Origin: Knoxdaviesia capensis
Taxonomy: Eukaryota > Ascomycota > Sordariomycetes > Microascales > Gondwanamycetaceae
Length of the DNA stretch: 64,000 nt
Assembly (NCBI GenBank): GCA_001510575.1
Contig: LNGK01000004.1
Location: 2,241,956 to 2,305,955, forward strand
Direction: 5' to 3'
The position numbers and the translations under genes are program-made. Below are positions 55,876 to 64,000 of the stretch, one piece after another. The notes below the pieces were generated by a model. It saw only the letters and a program-made list of their open reading frames with translations. It was not told the origin of the DNA and did no database searches. Numbering within the stretch: the first letter of the stretch is position 1; each line of letters opens with the position of its first letter.

Positions 55876-58800
55876 TTAAATCGCCCAGCTCCCTCGCCGC
55901 TCTCGAACACCCCAGTTCTGCGGCGTCGAGTTATCCAGATCGGGGTGCTGGCGCGCCCACTCGTAAATGTAGATCTTGAGAGCCCGCCATCGCGCACATC
56001 GCGGCGCCTGGTCGCTCTCGGGAGCACGGGGAGAAGCAGTGCCGCTCGGGGGGGCTCCGGCAGACTTCTGTTCCAGCTGCATGCGTTTATTAAAGCCGGC
56101 ATCTTTGGCCACGACGAATCCGGCCGCCGTACTGGAGTCGTCGTCGCGCCGCAGCTCTTCTATCGGCACCCGCGAGATCTTGGATAGCTCGGCATCGAAC
56201 GCCCGCGCCATCGACGGGTACCCCAGTGACAGGTAGTTGAACACCTGCGTGGTGAACGCGTCGTCGAACTCCTCGGCAATCTTGCGCTCCAGCCGGTCCT
56301 TTTCGTCGCGGTTGAGCTTCTGCATCGTAGTCTTTCCGCCGCAGACATTGCACGTGAGCATGTCCAGCGGGTTCGGCTTGCTGGTATCATCGGCACTAGT
56401 AGCGCTACTGCCGGTCTCGTTGGACGAAGAACTGCCGGATGTGCTCACTGTGTAAGTGTGCGCATGAGAAGCAGGCACGTCGCCGACGGCAAGAGAGTCG
56501 GAGATATCAGCAACAGCCGAATCGGGAATGGGAATCGACGGCGACTGCGAATCAGAACTGGGCGGCGTGGTAATACTAATCACCGGCGCGGCGAAAGCAC
56601 TGTCGAAGACGTCACTAGACGAGCCTGACTGGGTATCAGGAGTTTTGAGCAATGCCGACTGCTGATCAAGCGGGGTAACTCCCGTAAAATCGGGGACAGT
56701 AGTCGCTTCCACGCCAGGTTCCCGGTAGCAGCAGCCCCGCCAGAGACCCGGTTCCGGGGTGCTACTCCCACTGCCACGGCGACGGCGGCTCCCAAACGCG
56801 GCGGAAACTGCTCCAGTAGACGGCCTGCCCTGGCCGCGATCACTGGTGCGAACGCGAGAGCGGCCACGCTCATGGCCATCGGGATGCAGGTCGTGGTTAT
56901 CGTCCTGGCGTCCCCAAACACCACCAATTCCCCCGCCAACCATGCTTCCGCCGCCGTGTTTGCTGTCAGTAGAGCCCAGGTGGTGGTAGTTATCCAGAAC
57001 ATGATGTTCCAAGACAGTCTGGTCGGGGGAGCTGCAACGGCGGAAGACAATGTCGGAGCCCAACATAGGAGGCGAGGCAGCCATGCGCATCTTGCGGATT
57101 TCATCGTCATCGAGGCCGCGGCGGCCTAGAGCACCGCCACCGCCAAAGGGATATCCAAATGGCTTTCCAAACGGCCGGAATCCCCCAACACCAGCGCCAG
57201 CATTAGCCGCCGGGCTGTGGTGGAAGCCAGTCTCCGGAGGGATCCTCGACGAGTCAAGTCCACCAGCAGCCGGGGCCTTCCACCCAGGCTTACCGGCAAG
57301 ATCGGCAGCCTTGACGGCCGGGGACGCAATAGGCGATGAAGAAATGTACGGCATGGCGAGATCGGCGGCAAGGTTCCGACGGGCGTTGGCCGAAAGGGGG
57401 GACGATTGGCGCGGGGAGGAAGAGCCATAGGTCTCGGTGACATAGGGGTCAGGCTGGATAAAAGGCATCAGGAATTCCCCTATGGGACCTCGGGGGCCGG
57501 GGAACGACGATTTGGATGATCCCTTCGTGGAAAGCCGACGCGAAGTGAGCCAGAGAGTATCTGGAGGGGCCTCGTGGTCATAGTCAAGGTCTGGATCCAG
57601 GTCATCTTCGTCGGATTCATGGGCTAGACCGCCCTCGGATTCGTGGAGAGCGAGATTTTGTTTGTCATCGACATCTGGCTTGTCAGAGCTAAGGTTGGAG
57701 ACGGGCACAGGATCGGACTTGTCCAGACCTTTGGCAGCATGGGTGGAGGTGGAGGTGATGGAGGTGGGCACATCGTCGGAAGCAGTACCACGAATGGGGT
57801 CAAAAGGAATGCTTGGGGCGGCGGGAATATTTGTCGGGGCAGGGGTAGCAGCAGCATCAATGGCAAGAAGAGGAGCGCTGGTGGGAATGGCAGAAGTAGC
57901 GGTGACGGGAATGGTAGAAATGGAGGAAACCACGGCATCAGTGCTCGTAATAGCATCACCTGCAACGACAGCAGTATCGGTTGGGGAAATGGGCGAAGGA
58001 TCACCTGTATCAAGACTGATTGGGTGAGGAGCAGAGGTGGAGGAGGAGGGTGCAGCATCAGTGGGAACAACTACAGTGGTGGTAGTGGTGGTGTTGGCAG
58101 CTCCAACAGCCCCAACAGCACCAGTAACAGGGGCTCCAGCGACGCTAGCCGTGTTGAGCCGGGGTGGGTTTAGGCCATCTGCATGTTCTTGCATGGCCTT
58201 GAACCACCAGCCTAGGTCAGACGACCGGCGGCGGAGAACACGAGGATGGTGTTTTTCATAGCGAAAAACGCCGGGGCCCACAGGCGAGGCGGCGCCGGGG
58301 GTGTCATCGGTGCTGGAAGACTCTTCGCCCTCGCTGTCGCGGAAGTAAAAGTGGACAATGTTTCCTTCACGGGCCTGGCTATTGGGGAACGCGGCAAGGG
58401 CGGCGTCACGGAGTTGGCGTTCAGCTTCCCGGGCGGCCAGATCTAGCAGGTAGGAGGAAAAGGTCTCGTCTTCACTTTCGCGGCGGGACAGAACCTCGCG
58501 GGACTCGATCCGTTGGTGGCGACGGTTGCCGGTGGTGGTAGTGTTGGTGTTGGCATTGTTCGCGCCGTTGTTGTTGTTGTTGTTGTTGTTATTCGTGGTA
58601 TGGTCCTCATCTTCGACCCGTTTCTTAGAGCGGGAGCGATTGAGGTAGATGTGGTTTGTGTAAGGAGTGATGTCAGTTTTGTCGGTGGGGCGGGTGGCGG
58701 GGCCGACGTCACCAACACGGCGAGAGCGTCGGGAGGTTTCAATCAGCTGGGGGGCAAAGCGGCGCTTCTCGGTCGGCTGGGCGGTGGCTGTAGAGGGAAC

Positions 58801-59283
58801 CACAGAGCTAGAAGCAGCGGCAGGAGGAGCAGTGTCGGCAGCACAGGGCTGGGCGGAAGCATGGGCGGCCAGAGCAGACTGTATGTGTGGAAGAGCGGCA
58901 GCGAAAGACGGGTCAGGCTCAGCGGGCGACAGAGGAGGAGAGGGGTCCGGAGTCAGCTCGGGGTTGGGGCCGGTTCGAGGAGTTACACGCGGCGGAAAAG
59001 CTGAAGCAATCGACGGGTAGAAAGGAGGAGCATTGCTGGGGTATCTCGAGGTGGTGGAGTCTGCTGCATGATCTGCTGCGGTTGTGGAGGCATAAAGTGG
59101 GTGACGCGGAGTGGCGGAGGCGGGAGCATCAGTAGCTGTTGTCGGAACCGGCGTTGGGATGGCTGAGATGGTTTTCGTGCTCCGCCGGGAGGATGACTTG
59201 ACCCGCACGCGTTCGTAAGTTGTTTCGATGTGATCAGGGAGAAAGCGCCGGCGCGGGGGAGACGCCGGCGTGTCTTGGTCCAT
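55876..59283 (-). CDS. Large, mostly disordered conserved fungal protein (1135 aa)
   Basis: A single exon of 3.4 kb. I start it at the ATG at 59283 (MDQDTPASPPRRRFLPDHIE); the frame continues two codons up to a TTG. Two short similar motifs occur near the start: RRRFLPDHIETTYERVR and KRRFAPQLIETSRRSRR. Ordered-looking blocks are DKTDITPYTNHIYL, a helical stretch FSSYLLDLAAREAERQLRDAA, DLGWWFKAMQEHADGL, and GPIGEFLMPFIQPDPYV. Near the C-terminus are a single Cys pair (LTCNVCGGKTT) followed by a long charged helix (EKDRLERKIAEEFDDAFTTQ) and YLSLGYPSMARAFDAELS. The rest is Ser/Thr/Pro/Ala-rich with an Asn run encoded by GTT repeats on the plus strand. I do not recognise a named family. The ordered islands in disorder suggest a scaffold or regulator. 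Confidence 0.78.
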   Translation of the reverse strand: MDQDTPASPPRRRFLPDHIETTYERVRVKSSSRRSTKTISAIPTPVPTTATDAPASATPRHPLYASTTAADHAADSTTSRYPSNAPPFYPSIASAFPPRVTPRTGPNPELTPDPSPPLSPAEPDPSFAAALPHIQSALAAHASAQPCAADTAPPAAASSSVVPSTATAQPTEKRRFAPQLIETSRRSRRVGDVGPATRPTDKTDITPYTNHIYLNRSRSKKRVEDEDHTTNNNNNNNNNGANNANTNTTTTGNRRHQRIESREVLSRRESEDETFSSYLLDLAAREAERQLRDAALAAFPNSQAREGNIVHFYFRDSEGEESSSTDDTPGAASPVGPGVFRYEKHHPRVLRRRSSDLGWWFKAMQEHADGLNPPRLNTASVAGAPVTGAVGAVGAANTTTTTTVVVPTDAAPSSSTSAPHPISLDTGDPSPISPTDTAVVAGDAITSTDAVVSSISTIPVTATSAIPTSAPLLAIDAAATPAPTNIPAAPSIPFDPIRGTASDDVPTSITSTSTHAAKGLDKSDPVPVSNLSSDKPDVDDKQNLALHESEGGLAHESDEDDLDPDLDYDHEAPPDTLWLTSRRLSTKGSSKSSFPGPRGPIGEFLMPFIQPDPYVTETYGSSSPRQSSPLSANARRNLAADLAMPYISSSPIASPAVKAADLAGKPGWKAPAAGGLDSSRIPPETGFHHSPAANAGAGVGGFRPFGKPFGYPFGGGGALGRRGLDDDEIRKMRMAASPPMLGSDIVFRRCSSPDQTVLEHHVLDNYHHLGSTDSKHGGGSMVGGGIGGVWGRQDDNHDLHPDGHERGRSRVRTSDRGQGRPSTGAVSAAFGSRRRRGSGSSTPEPGLWRGCCYREPGVEATTVPDFTGVTPLDQQSALLKTPDTQSGSSSDVFDSAFAAPVISITTPPSSDSQSPSIPIPDSAVADISDSLAVGDVPASHAHTYTVSTSGSSSSNETGSSATSADDTSKPNPLDMLTCNVCGGKTTMQKLNRDEKDRLERKIAEEFDDAFTTQVFNYLSLGYPSMARAFDAELSKISRVPIEELRRDDDSSTAAGFVVAKDAGFNKRMQLEQKSAGAPPSGTASPRAPESDQAPRCARWRALKIYIYEWARQHPDLDNSTPQNWGVRERRGSWAI
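58567..58590. repeat. GTT trinucleotide repeat encoding poly-Asn
   Basis: About eight GTT units on the plus strand give the nine-residue Asn run in the large minus-strand protein. It is likely length-variable between strains. Confidence 0.85.
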
Positions 59284-61589
59284 GTCCAAGAGCGCAGAGC
59301 CGCAAGAAGAGGGGGACAGTCAATGGCGAGAGTATCGGATTGTGCAATGCTGTGTTTTTTGCTTTCCCCTTTGTTTGGAAAATATTTTGTTGAGGTAATT
59401 GAGGGCTGTCGGGCGGGGATAGCAGAATCCGGGCGGGTGTTAAGGTGAGAGTGGGTTGGTCGTGTGCGCAATATGCAGGTTGCGTTGTATGCGATCAAGG
59501 TGAGAGTGCTGCAGTGTGGCCAACAAATGCCGGGCCTGAGCGTCTCTTTTGGGGGGACAGAGACGGTCTAGACTTGGAGGTGAGTGAGCGAGTCTAGGTG
59601 GCGGCAAATCGGACACCGACAGGGCGGTGAGAGGCGGCGTTGGACGAGGGAAAAGTGGTGGGATGTGGGATGTTGTGAGAAACGAACTTGTACACGAGGC
59701 GCTCAACGTCAGAAGCGGGGGAGGCAGTGGCCAAAAGAGGACGAGAAAAAGAGAAGAGAGAAGAAAGACAGAAGAGTCGATGAGGGCACAGAATAGGGAG
59801 GAGGAGAGAGGAGAGTGGTCTATGAGAAAGCGTGAAAGAGAGACAAAAGAAAAACAGTTTCAGTTGGACGGCGAAGAAACACGGTGAGATGACGAAACAG
59901 AGTCGAAGAGCGGGAAACTCAGACAAAGGGAAAGAAACGAGAGAAGAAGAAAAAATATGAGGGAAAAAAAGATTCTAAAAAGAAAGATCGTGAGAGAGAG
60001 AAGCAAGGGAAACAAGGTCAAGAAGAAGAACGATGCAAAATAGGGGATCAATTGAAGAAAGGCAAATCCAGGTACAGCGTACAACACAGACCCGAGAAAC
60101 GAGAAAATTAAGTCAAGTCGCCCCCACTCGAGAAGAGAATGCGAGGACCCTAAAAAAACAAAGCTTCTAGTGGCAACCGTTCAAGTTGAGGCGCAAAGTC
60201 AAGGTCCAAGCAACGCCCAACGCAGCTGTAGCTGGTACCTGGACAAGCATGTGAGAGGAAAACAAATATATACGGAGCAAGTGAGGCTTAGATCCAAGCA
60301 GAAAAAGCGAGATTGTCAGGAGACAAGACGATGACGATGCCAGTAAGGCCGGAAAGACTATACAGAGAGAGAAAGGAATAGAAGAAGAGAGAGACCGTGG
60401 GGAATACGAGAGAAAGGAAGATCGAGTGATCGAGAGAGAGGAAGCAGCGGTGAAGGCAATAAGGCCCAAAACGGAGAAGTCCGGCCGGTGGTGAGTGACG
60501 ATACGATACGTTGGCAGACGAAAAGAAGAAGAGGAGGAAGATGATTCACATCTCACGTCGTAAAGGTGATGCAAGGATCGAAAAAGGTCCAGCTGGTGCA
60601 GCCTGTTTGAGGATCTGTGGTCTGCCCCGGGCCCCTGTTAATGGGATACATGGGCGGACGGGATATAGCAGCACGCTGGAGCCAGGATGCAGGGACTTGA
60701 CTTACAGACCTGCTGCAAAGTCAGTTCTCGTACTGTACTGTGCGCCGTAACGATGCAGGAATAGCATGTAAATATGGTGATGCCGCCGTGCTATGAGCTC
60801 AGGCACAAGGTACTCGATACATTGTCCGGCTGGGATCGAAAGAATGCCAAAAGGACGCCAACCACGACGTTGGTGGTTTTAGGCTCTATCGGGGAGGCGA
60901 AAAATACCAGGCAAGTGAGTTGAGTTGGCGCCCTGAACTGGCGATTTCGGGTGAGGCGAAAGAAGAACGTGGGGAGTAGTTTTGCCCACGAGAAATTTCC
61001 ATCGGATGTGGGATGAAGATGCATTGAACTAAGGGTTTGGGGGGCCGGGATTATGTAAACGCTGCATAGGCGCATTCATTTCATTCACGTCGAGAAGGTG
61101 CAGCGTTCCTTCCCCCCCCAAACCCCCATAAGTGCATGCATTCGGTATGTGCATGTATCCAGTAACCGCATATGAGCATCCACCCATTAAATGCATATGG
61201 CTCCATTAAGTGCGCGTATCTGATACAACGATACGGCGGGCGTGCGATATCTATTTCTCACTTGGTCACAATCATTTTCCTCCTCCATCCCACCACGCTA
61301 TTTTGGCTGTGTTTGCTTTTGTGATCAGCCAGGAAACAGGAAGCGGAACCGAGGGGTTGCATTCGCCAAAATATGAGTAACTCGCCGTGTGGTGGGGGGA
61401 CATATCGCCAGTCTCATCCAACCTGATAGACATTTTTTATATAACGATGTTTGTTCCCCTTCTCAACATAAAAAGCCTCTCGGGTCTTCATATATATTTT
61501 TATTTCACTCATGTAGTGCGTTTGTCTCTCCTCAGACACGGCGTTTGTCTTCGCTCGCTTGGTGGTGTTCTCCTTTTCTCCACTTCGCC
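59284..61589. other. 2.3-kb region with a purine-rich leader
   Basis: From about 59.6 to 60.55 kb the plus strand is strongly A/G-rich, that is T/C-rich on the strand of the large gene, fitting its promoter and leader. From 60.6 to 61.6 kb no gene could be supported. An octamer GTGCATGT-like stretch and several ATGCAT-like motifs occur around 61.13-61.20 kb. Confidence 0.4.
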
Positions 61590-61932
61590 ATGGACCGCCT
61601 CGATAGCAAGCTCCTGTGGGACCTCGTGGTCAACGAGCTGAAATGGGCTGAAAGGGAGCAGTACCCCTTCTGCGACATCTTGGCCTGCAACGTCAATGTC
61701 CGGCCGGGCTCGACTACCTGGGAGGAGAGCACGAAGGCCTTTGCCGAGGCGCCGGGCGCCGCCCATCGTCCGGCGCGCTGCGGCCCTCCGCAAGGCCCTC
61801 CCCCGGACTTTTGAGCGGCTCCGGCCCGACTCCTACGTGATCGACGACAACGTCGCCCTGGAGATTGAGGAAGACCTCGCCGCCTGCCGGGATAAGTTGT
61901 CGCTCGGGAAGAACAGGAAATGGGACAATCCC
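61590..61932 (+). pseudogene. Frameshifted ORF of unknown family
   Basis: A coding-like frame starts MDRLDSKLLWDLVVNELKWA and runs to about 61745, after which the protein-like reading continues one frame over (AALRKALPRTFERLRPDSYV, then ALEIEEDLAACRDKLSLGK) to about 61920. In the first frame a stop follows at 61814. The simplest reading is one short gene with a frameshift near 61745-61770 and a lost 3' end. A TATA-like AT-rich run lies at about 61490-61505. The family was not recognised. A sequencing error could also cause the shift. Confidence 0.4.
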
Positions 61933-62712
61933 GCTGAACACTTCCACCCTCCCCCCCTGAAACTTTCCATCCGTTTGATATGGGAGCGCAGAGTCGCAGT
62001 AACACACGATACCCTGCTCCAGGCCGGCATACAAGTTCCCGGAGGCCGTGCAGGCGTCGAAGCAGCCCCAGGTTGTCATTCGGTTCTAGTTGCTGTTCGC
62101 AACGGGAGCCTTGAAGCGCAGCGCCGTGACACCAGCGCCGGTGCGGCAGCCCAGCGAAATCTACGTGTACCCGCGCATTCGGCACATGTTGAGCCGATTT
62201 CCGGCGCCACACGTCTGCGATGCGTCGCCGCTGCACGCCATGTTGCACTGGGACTGGTCGGTGGCCCGCTGCGCCGAGCTGCTAGGCACCATGCCGCAGT
62301 AGCACTCGTTGCGGTACTCGACACCGGCGTATAGGTATCCGTGCTCGCATCAGCGCGTGCGGCAGAGATCGAGCGTGGTGGCCGGCTTGCCGCCCGTGTA
62401 GTCGGTGATGGCGAGCGGCAGCACCCGTCTGTTGCTAGGGTCGATGTAGCAGCCCATCGACTGCCACTTGGGAGTCGCTGGGCGATAGATTGAGGCCTCG
62501 CAGATATACACATCGTTGCTCCGGAACACGGAACATTGCACAGTCCCTGGTTGCTTTTCCGCAGTAGCATTCCTTGCCGAACTCAACACCAGCATAATCG
62601 AACTTGAGGGCCAAGCACGCGGCCTGGCACTTGCCGATCGTCATCGAGGCATCGCCCATGGCGGCAGTCGTCGACAGGGCACGGTCGACCGACAGCCAGC
62701 AGCTCACCGTGA
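61930..62712 (-). pseudogene. Frameshifted relic of a multi-WSC-domain gene
   Basis: On the minus strand, pieces of WSC domains follow each other in different frames. First, from about 62712, ASMTIGKCQAACLALKFDYA and AGVEFGKECYCGK, then CNVPCSG one frame over. Second, from about 62490, KWQSMGCYIDPSNRRVLPLA, DYTGGKPATTLDLCRTR, and in another frame YRNECYCG-like and CNMACSG-like parts down to about 62200. Third, RMTTWGCFDACTASGNLYAG with LEQGIVCYCDSAL at about 62080-61980. The Cys spacing and the G-V/L-E-C-Y/F-C-G core are those of WSC domains, which occur in fungal wall sensors and secreted carbohydrate-active enzymes. At least three frameshifts exclude a functional product. No signal peptide or catalytic domain remains. 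Confidence 0.6.
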
Positions 62713-63999
62713 CCATCGACCGGATCAGCCTCACCAACGTCGGGACCGCTGTCCGCCACATCACCGCCGGCATTACGCTTGCCGGTGGAACAAGAACCAT
62801 CGACTCGAACATGGTCGGCAAGGTGTACGACGAGAGCAGCCCGAACGGCAAGTTCCAGAACGGCGGCGCCCTCGCGCGCCTGCACCCCCAGAGCAGCGTC
62901 CTCATGGGCACCAACGGATACTTGGAGCGGTCCAGGCTGCAGTACGCCAACTGGTCTCCGGATTGGTTCATCAGCGCGAAGATGGTGGCCAAGGGTGACG
63001 GTGCCGCCGATGACACCTTCACTCTATTGTTGCTCTTCGCCGTTGCTGCTAGCGTGGGTATGCCAGTATACATCCCCATGGGATCATACATCGTGACGCG
63101 CACCTTGAATATTAGTCCTCACTCTAATCCCTCCATTCGGAGTGCAGTCTTCGCATACAGATAAACTAACAGCTTTGGAAAACCAGATCCCAATTGGAAC
63201 TCGCATCGTCGGTGAGTGCTGGTCGCAGATCATTACCCAAGGCGCAGTAAGGTAAATCCCCTGATATAATCCCCCAAACTCACACCCCTCTGATATCCTC
63301 TCATCGACCTCTAGAATTCGAGGATATCTCAGACCCATACGTCATGGTCAAAGAGGGAAATCCCGGTGACGTTGGCGATATCGAAATCAAAGACCTGATG
63401 TTCACCACTGAAGGCCCAACCGCCGGCCTGGTCATGATGGAATGGAACGTGGCCGAGAGCAAGAAGGGTTCCGTTGCCATGTGGGTATGTTTCCGACTTC
63501 CCCCTGACCTATCTCGTCTTAGACCGTTCCCACTAACCGGCCATTCCAGATACCCATTTCCGTATCGGAGGCGCTGCGGGCTCCAGACTCCAGATTGCCA
63601 ACTGCGCCAAGCTGGCCGGCGCTATTAACCCCAAGTGTATCGCGGGTCAACTGATGGTGCATATGACCAAGTCGTCAACCGGATACCTGGAGAGCGTCTG
63701 GCTGTGGGTTTCTGACCATGACCTCGATAGCGGCATGGGTCAGACCCAGATTGATATACATGTTGCCCGTGGTAAGTTCCTGTCCTCGTCAGTTATACCT
63801 CCTGGAGTGTTTGGTCAGAAATCTAGTACGTAAAACTTGCAACCCCTAGCTTTGTGGTTTAGGTGTATTGATCGAAGGCACCGCTGGTCCCGTGTAGCTT
63901 TACGGAACTTCGTCCGAGGACGGCGTCCTGTACCAATACCAGCTTTCCGGAGCCCGGAACGTCTACATGGGAATGGTGAGTCCCTGGATTTCTCAACAG
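62690..63999 (+). pseudogene. GH55 exo-beta-1,3-glucanase-like gene, 5'-truncated and interrupted
   Basis: Exon-like blocks at about 62690-63110, 63187-63246, 63315-63486, 63550-63771 and 63863-63976 read as a GH55 glucanase of the pectate-lyase superfamily fold: LERSRLQYANWSPDWF, KGDGAADDT, MPVYIPMGSYIVTRTL, IPIGTRIVGECWSQII, VGDIEIKDLMFTTEGPTAG, DTHFRIGGAAGSRLQI, YLESVWLWVSDHDLD and LYQYQLSGARNVYMGM. GH55 enzymes are secreted and degrade beta-1,3-glucan. The protein start, signal peptide and first part are absent. At 63895-63897 a TAG stands where the family has a conserved Trp (GPV-W-LYGT). The junctions after 63110, 63246 and 63486 do not keep the frame with the visible splice signals. 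The copy runs off the window end, so the 3' part is unknown. Confidence 0.72.
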
Positions 64000-64000
64000 C

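Noticed and set aside
1..64000. A secondary-metabolite or other functional gene cluster
   Set aside because: There is no PKS, NRPS, terpene cyclase, cluster regulator or set of tailoring enzymes; the single SDR-type reductase is not enough.

Overview
The window is nuclear DNA of a filamentous ascomycete (Pezizomycotina). A Sordariomycete is the best guess, but no marker here fixes the order. The evidence is eukaryotic genes with short introns (about 50-190 nt, GTRNGT donors, CTAAC-type branch points, YAG acceptors), GC-rich third codon positions, long T/C-rich leaders, and fungus-specific families: 2EXR, a TOK-type K+ channel, cyclin C/SSN8, a Pet8/SAM carrier and GH55. Intron positions were read by eye; frames close across every junction given for the intact genes.

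Layout. 0-11 kb is compact: an unknown multi-pass membrane protein, a 2EXR protein, a class II HDAC/acetylpolyamine-amidohydrolase-like enzyme, cyclin C and a Ca2+-regulated mitochondrial carrier. 11-15 kb is a gene-free T/C-rich leader before a membrane-anchored DUF4097-like protein. 18.9-31.7 kb holds a TilS-type tRNA-Ile lysidine synthase, the Pet8-type SAM carrier in divergent orientation to it, a WDR48/UAF1-like WD40 protein, a secreted aspartic protease and an NAD(P)-dependent reductase. 31.7-40.8 kb has no intact gene; it holds a tRNA-derived, SINE-like unit, a perfect hairpin and a probable gene relic. 40.8-49.1 kb holds 6-phosphofructo-2-kinase/fructose-2,6-bisphosphatase, a TOK channel and a small secreted protein. 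49-61.5 kb is sparse: a small charge-segregated protein and one large disordered protein. 61.6-64 kb is a decayed mosaic: a frameshifted ORF, a frameshifted multi-WSC-domain gene, and a 5'-truncated GH55 glucanase gene with an in-frame stop.

The genes do not form a pathway or metabolite cluster. Three of them (Ca2+ carrier, TilS-like protein, SAM carrier) point to mitochondria, which may be chance. No intact transposon, rRNA, canonical tRNA or CRISPR array was seen. The points most worth a second look are the in-register duplication of the WDR48 3' end, the GH55/WSC graveyard, the SINE-like unit with its downstream hairpin, the HNH-like relic, and the strand-specific purine/pyrimidine bias of leader regions.
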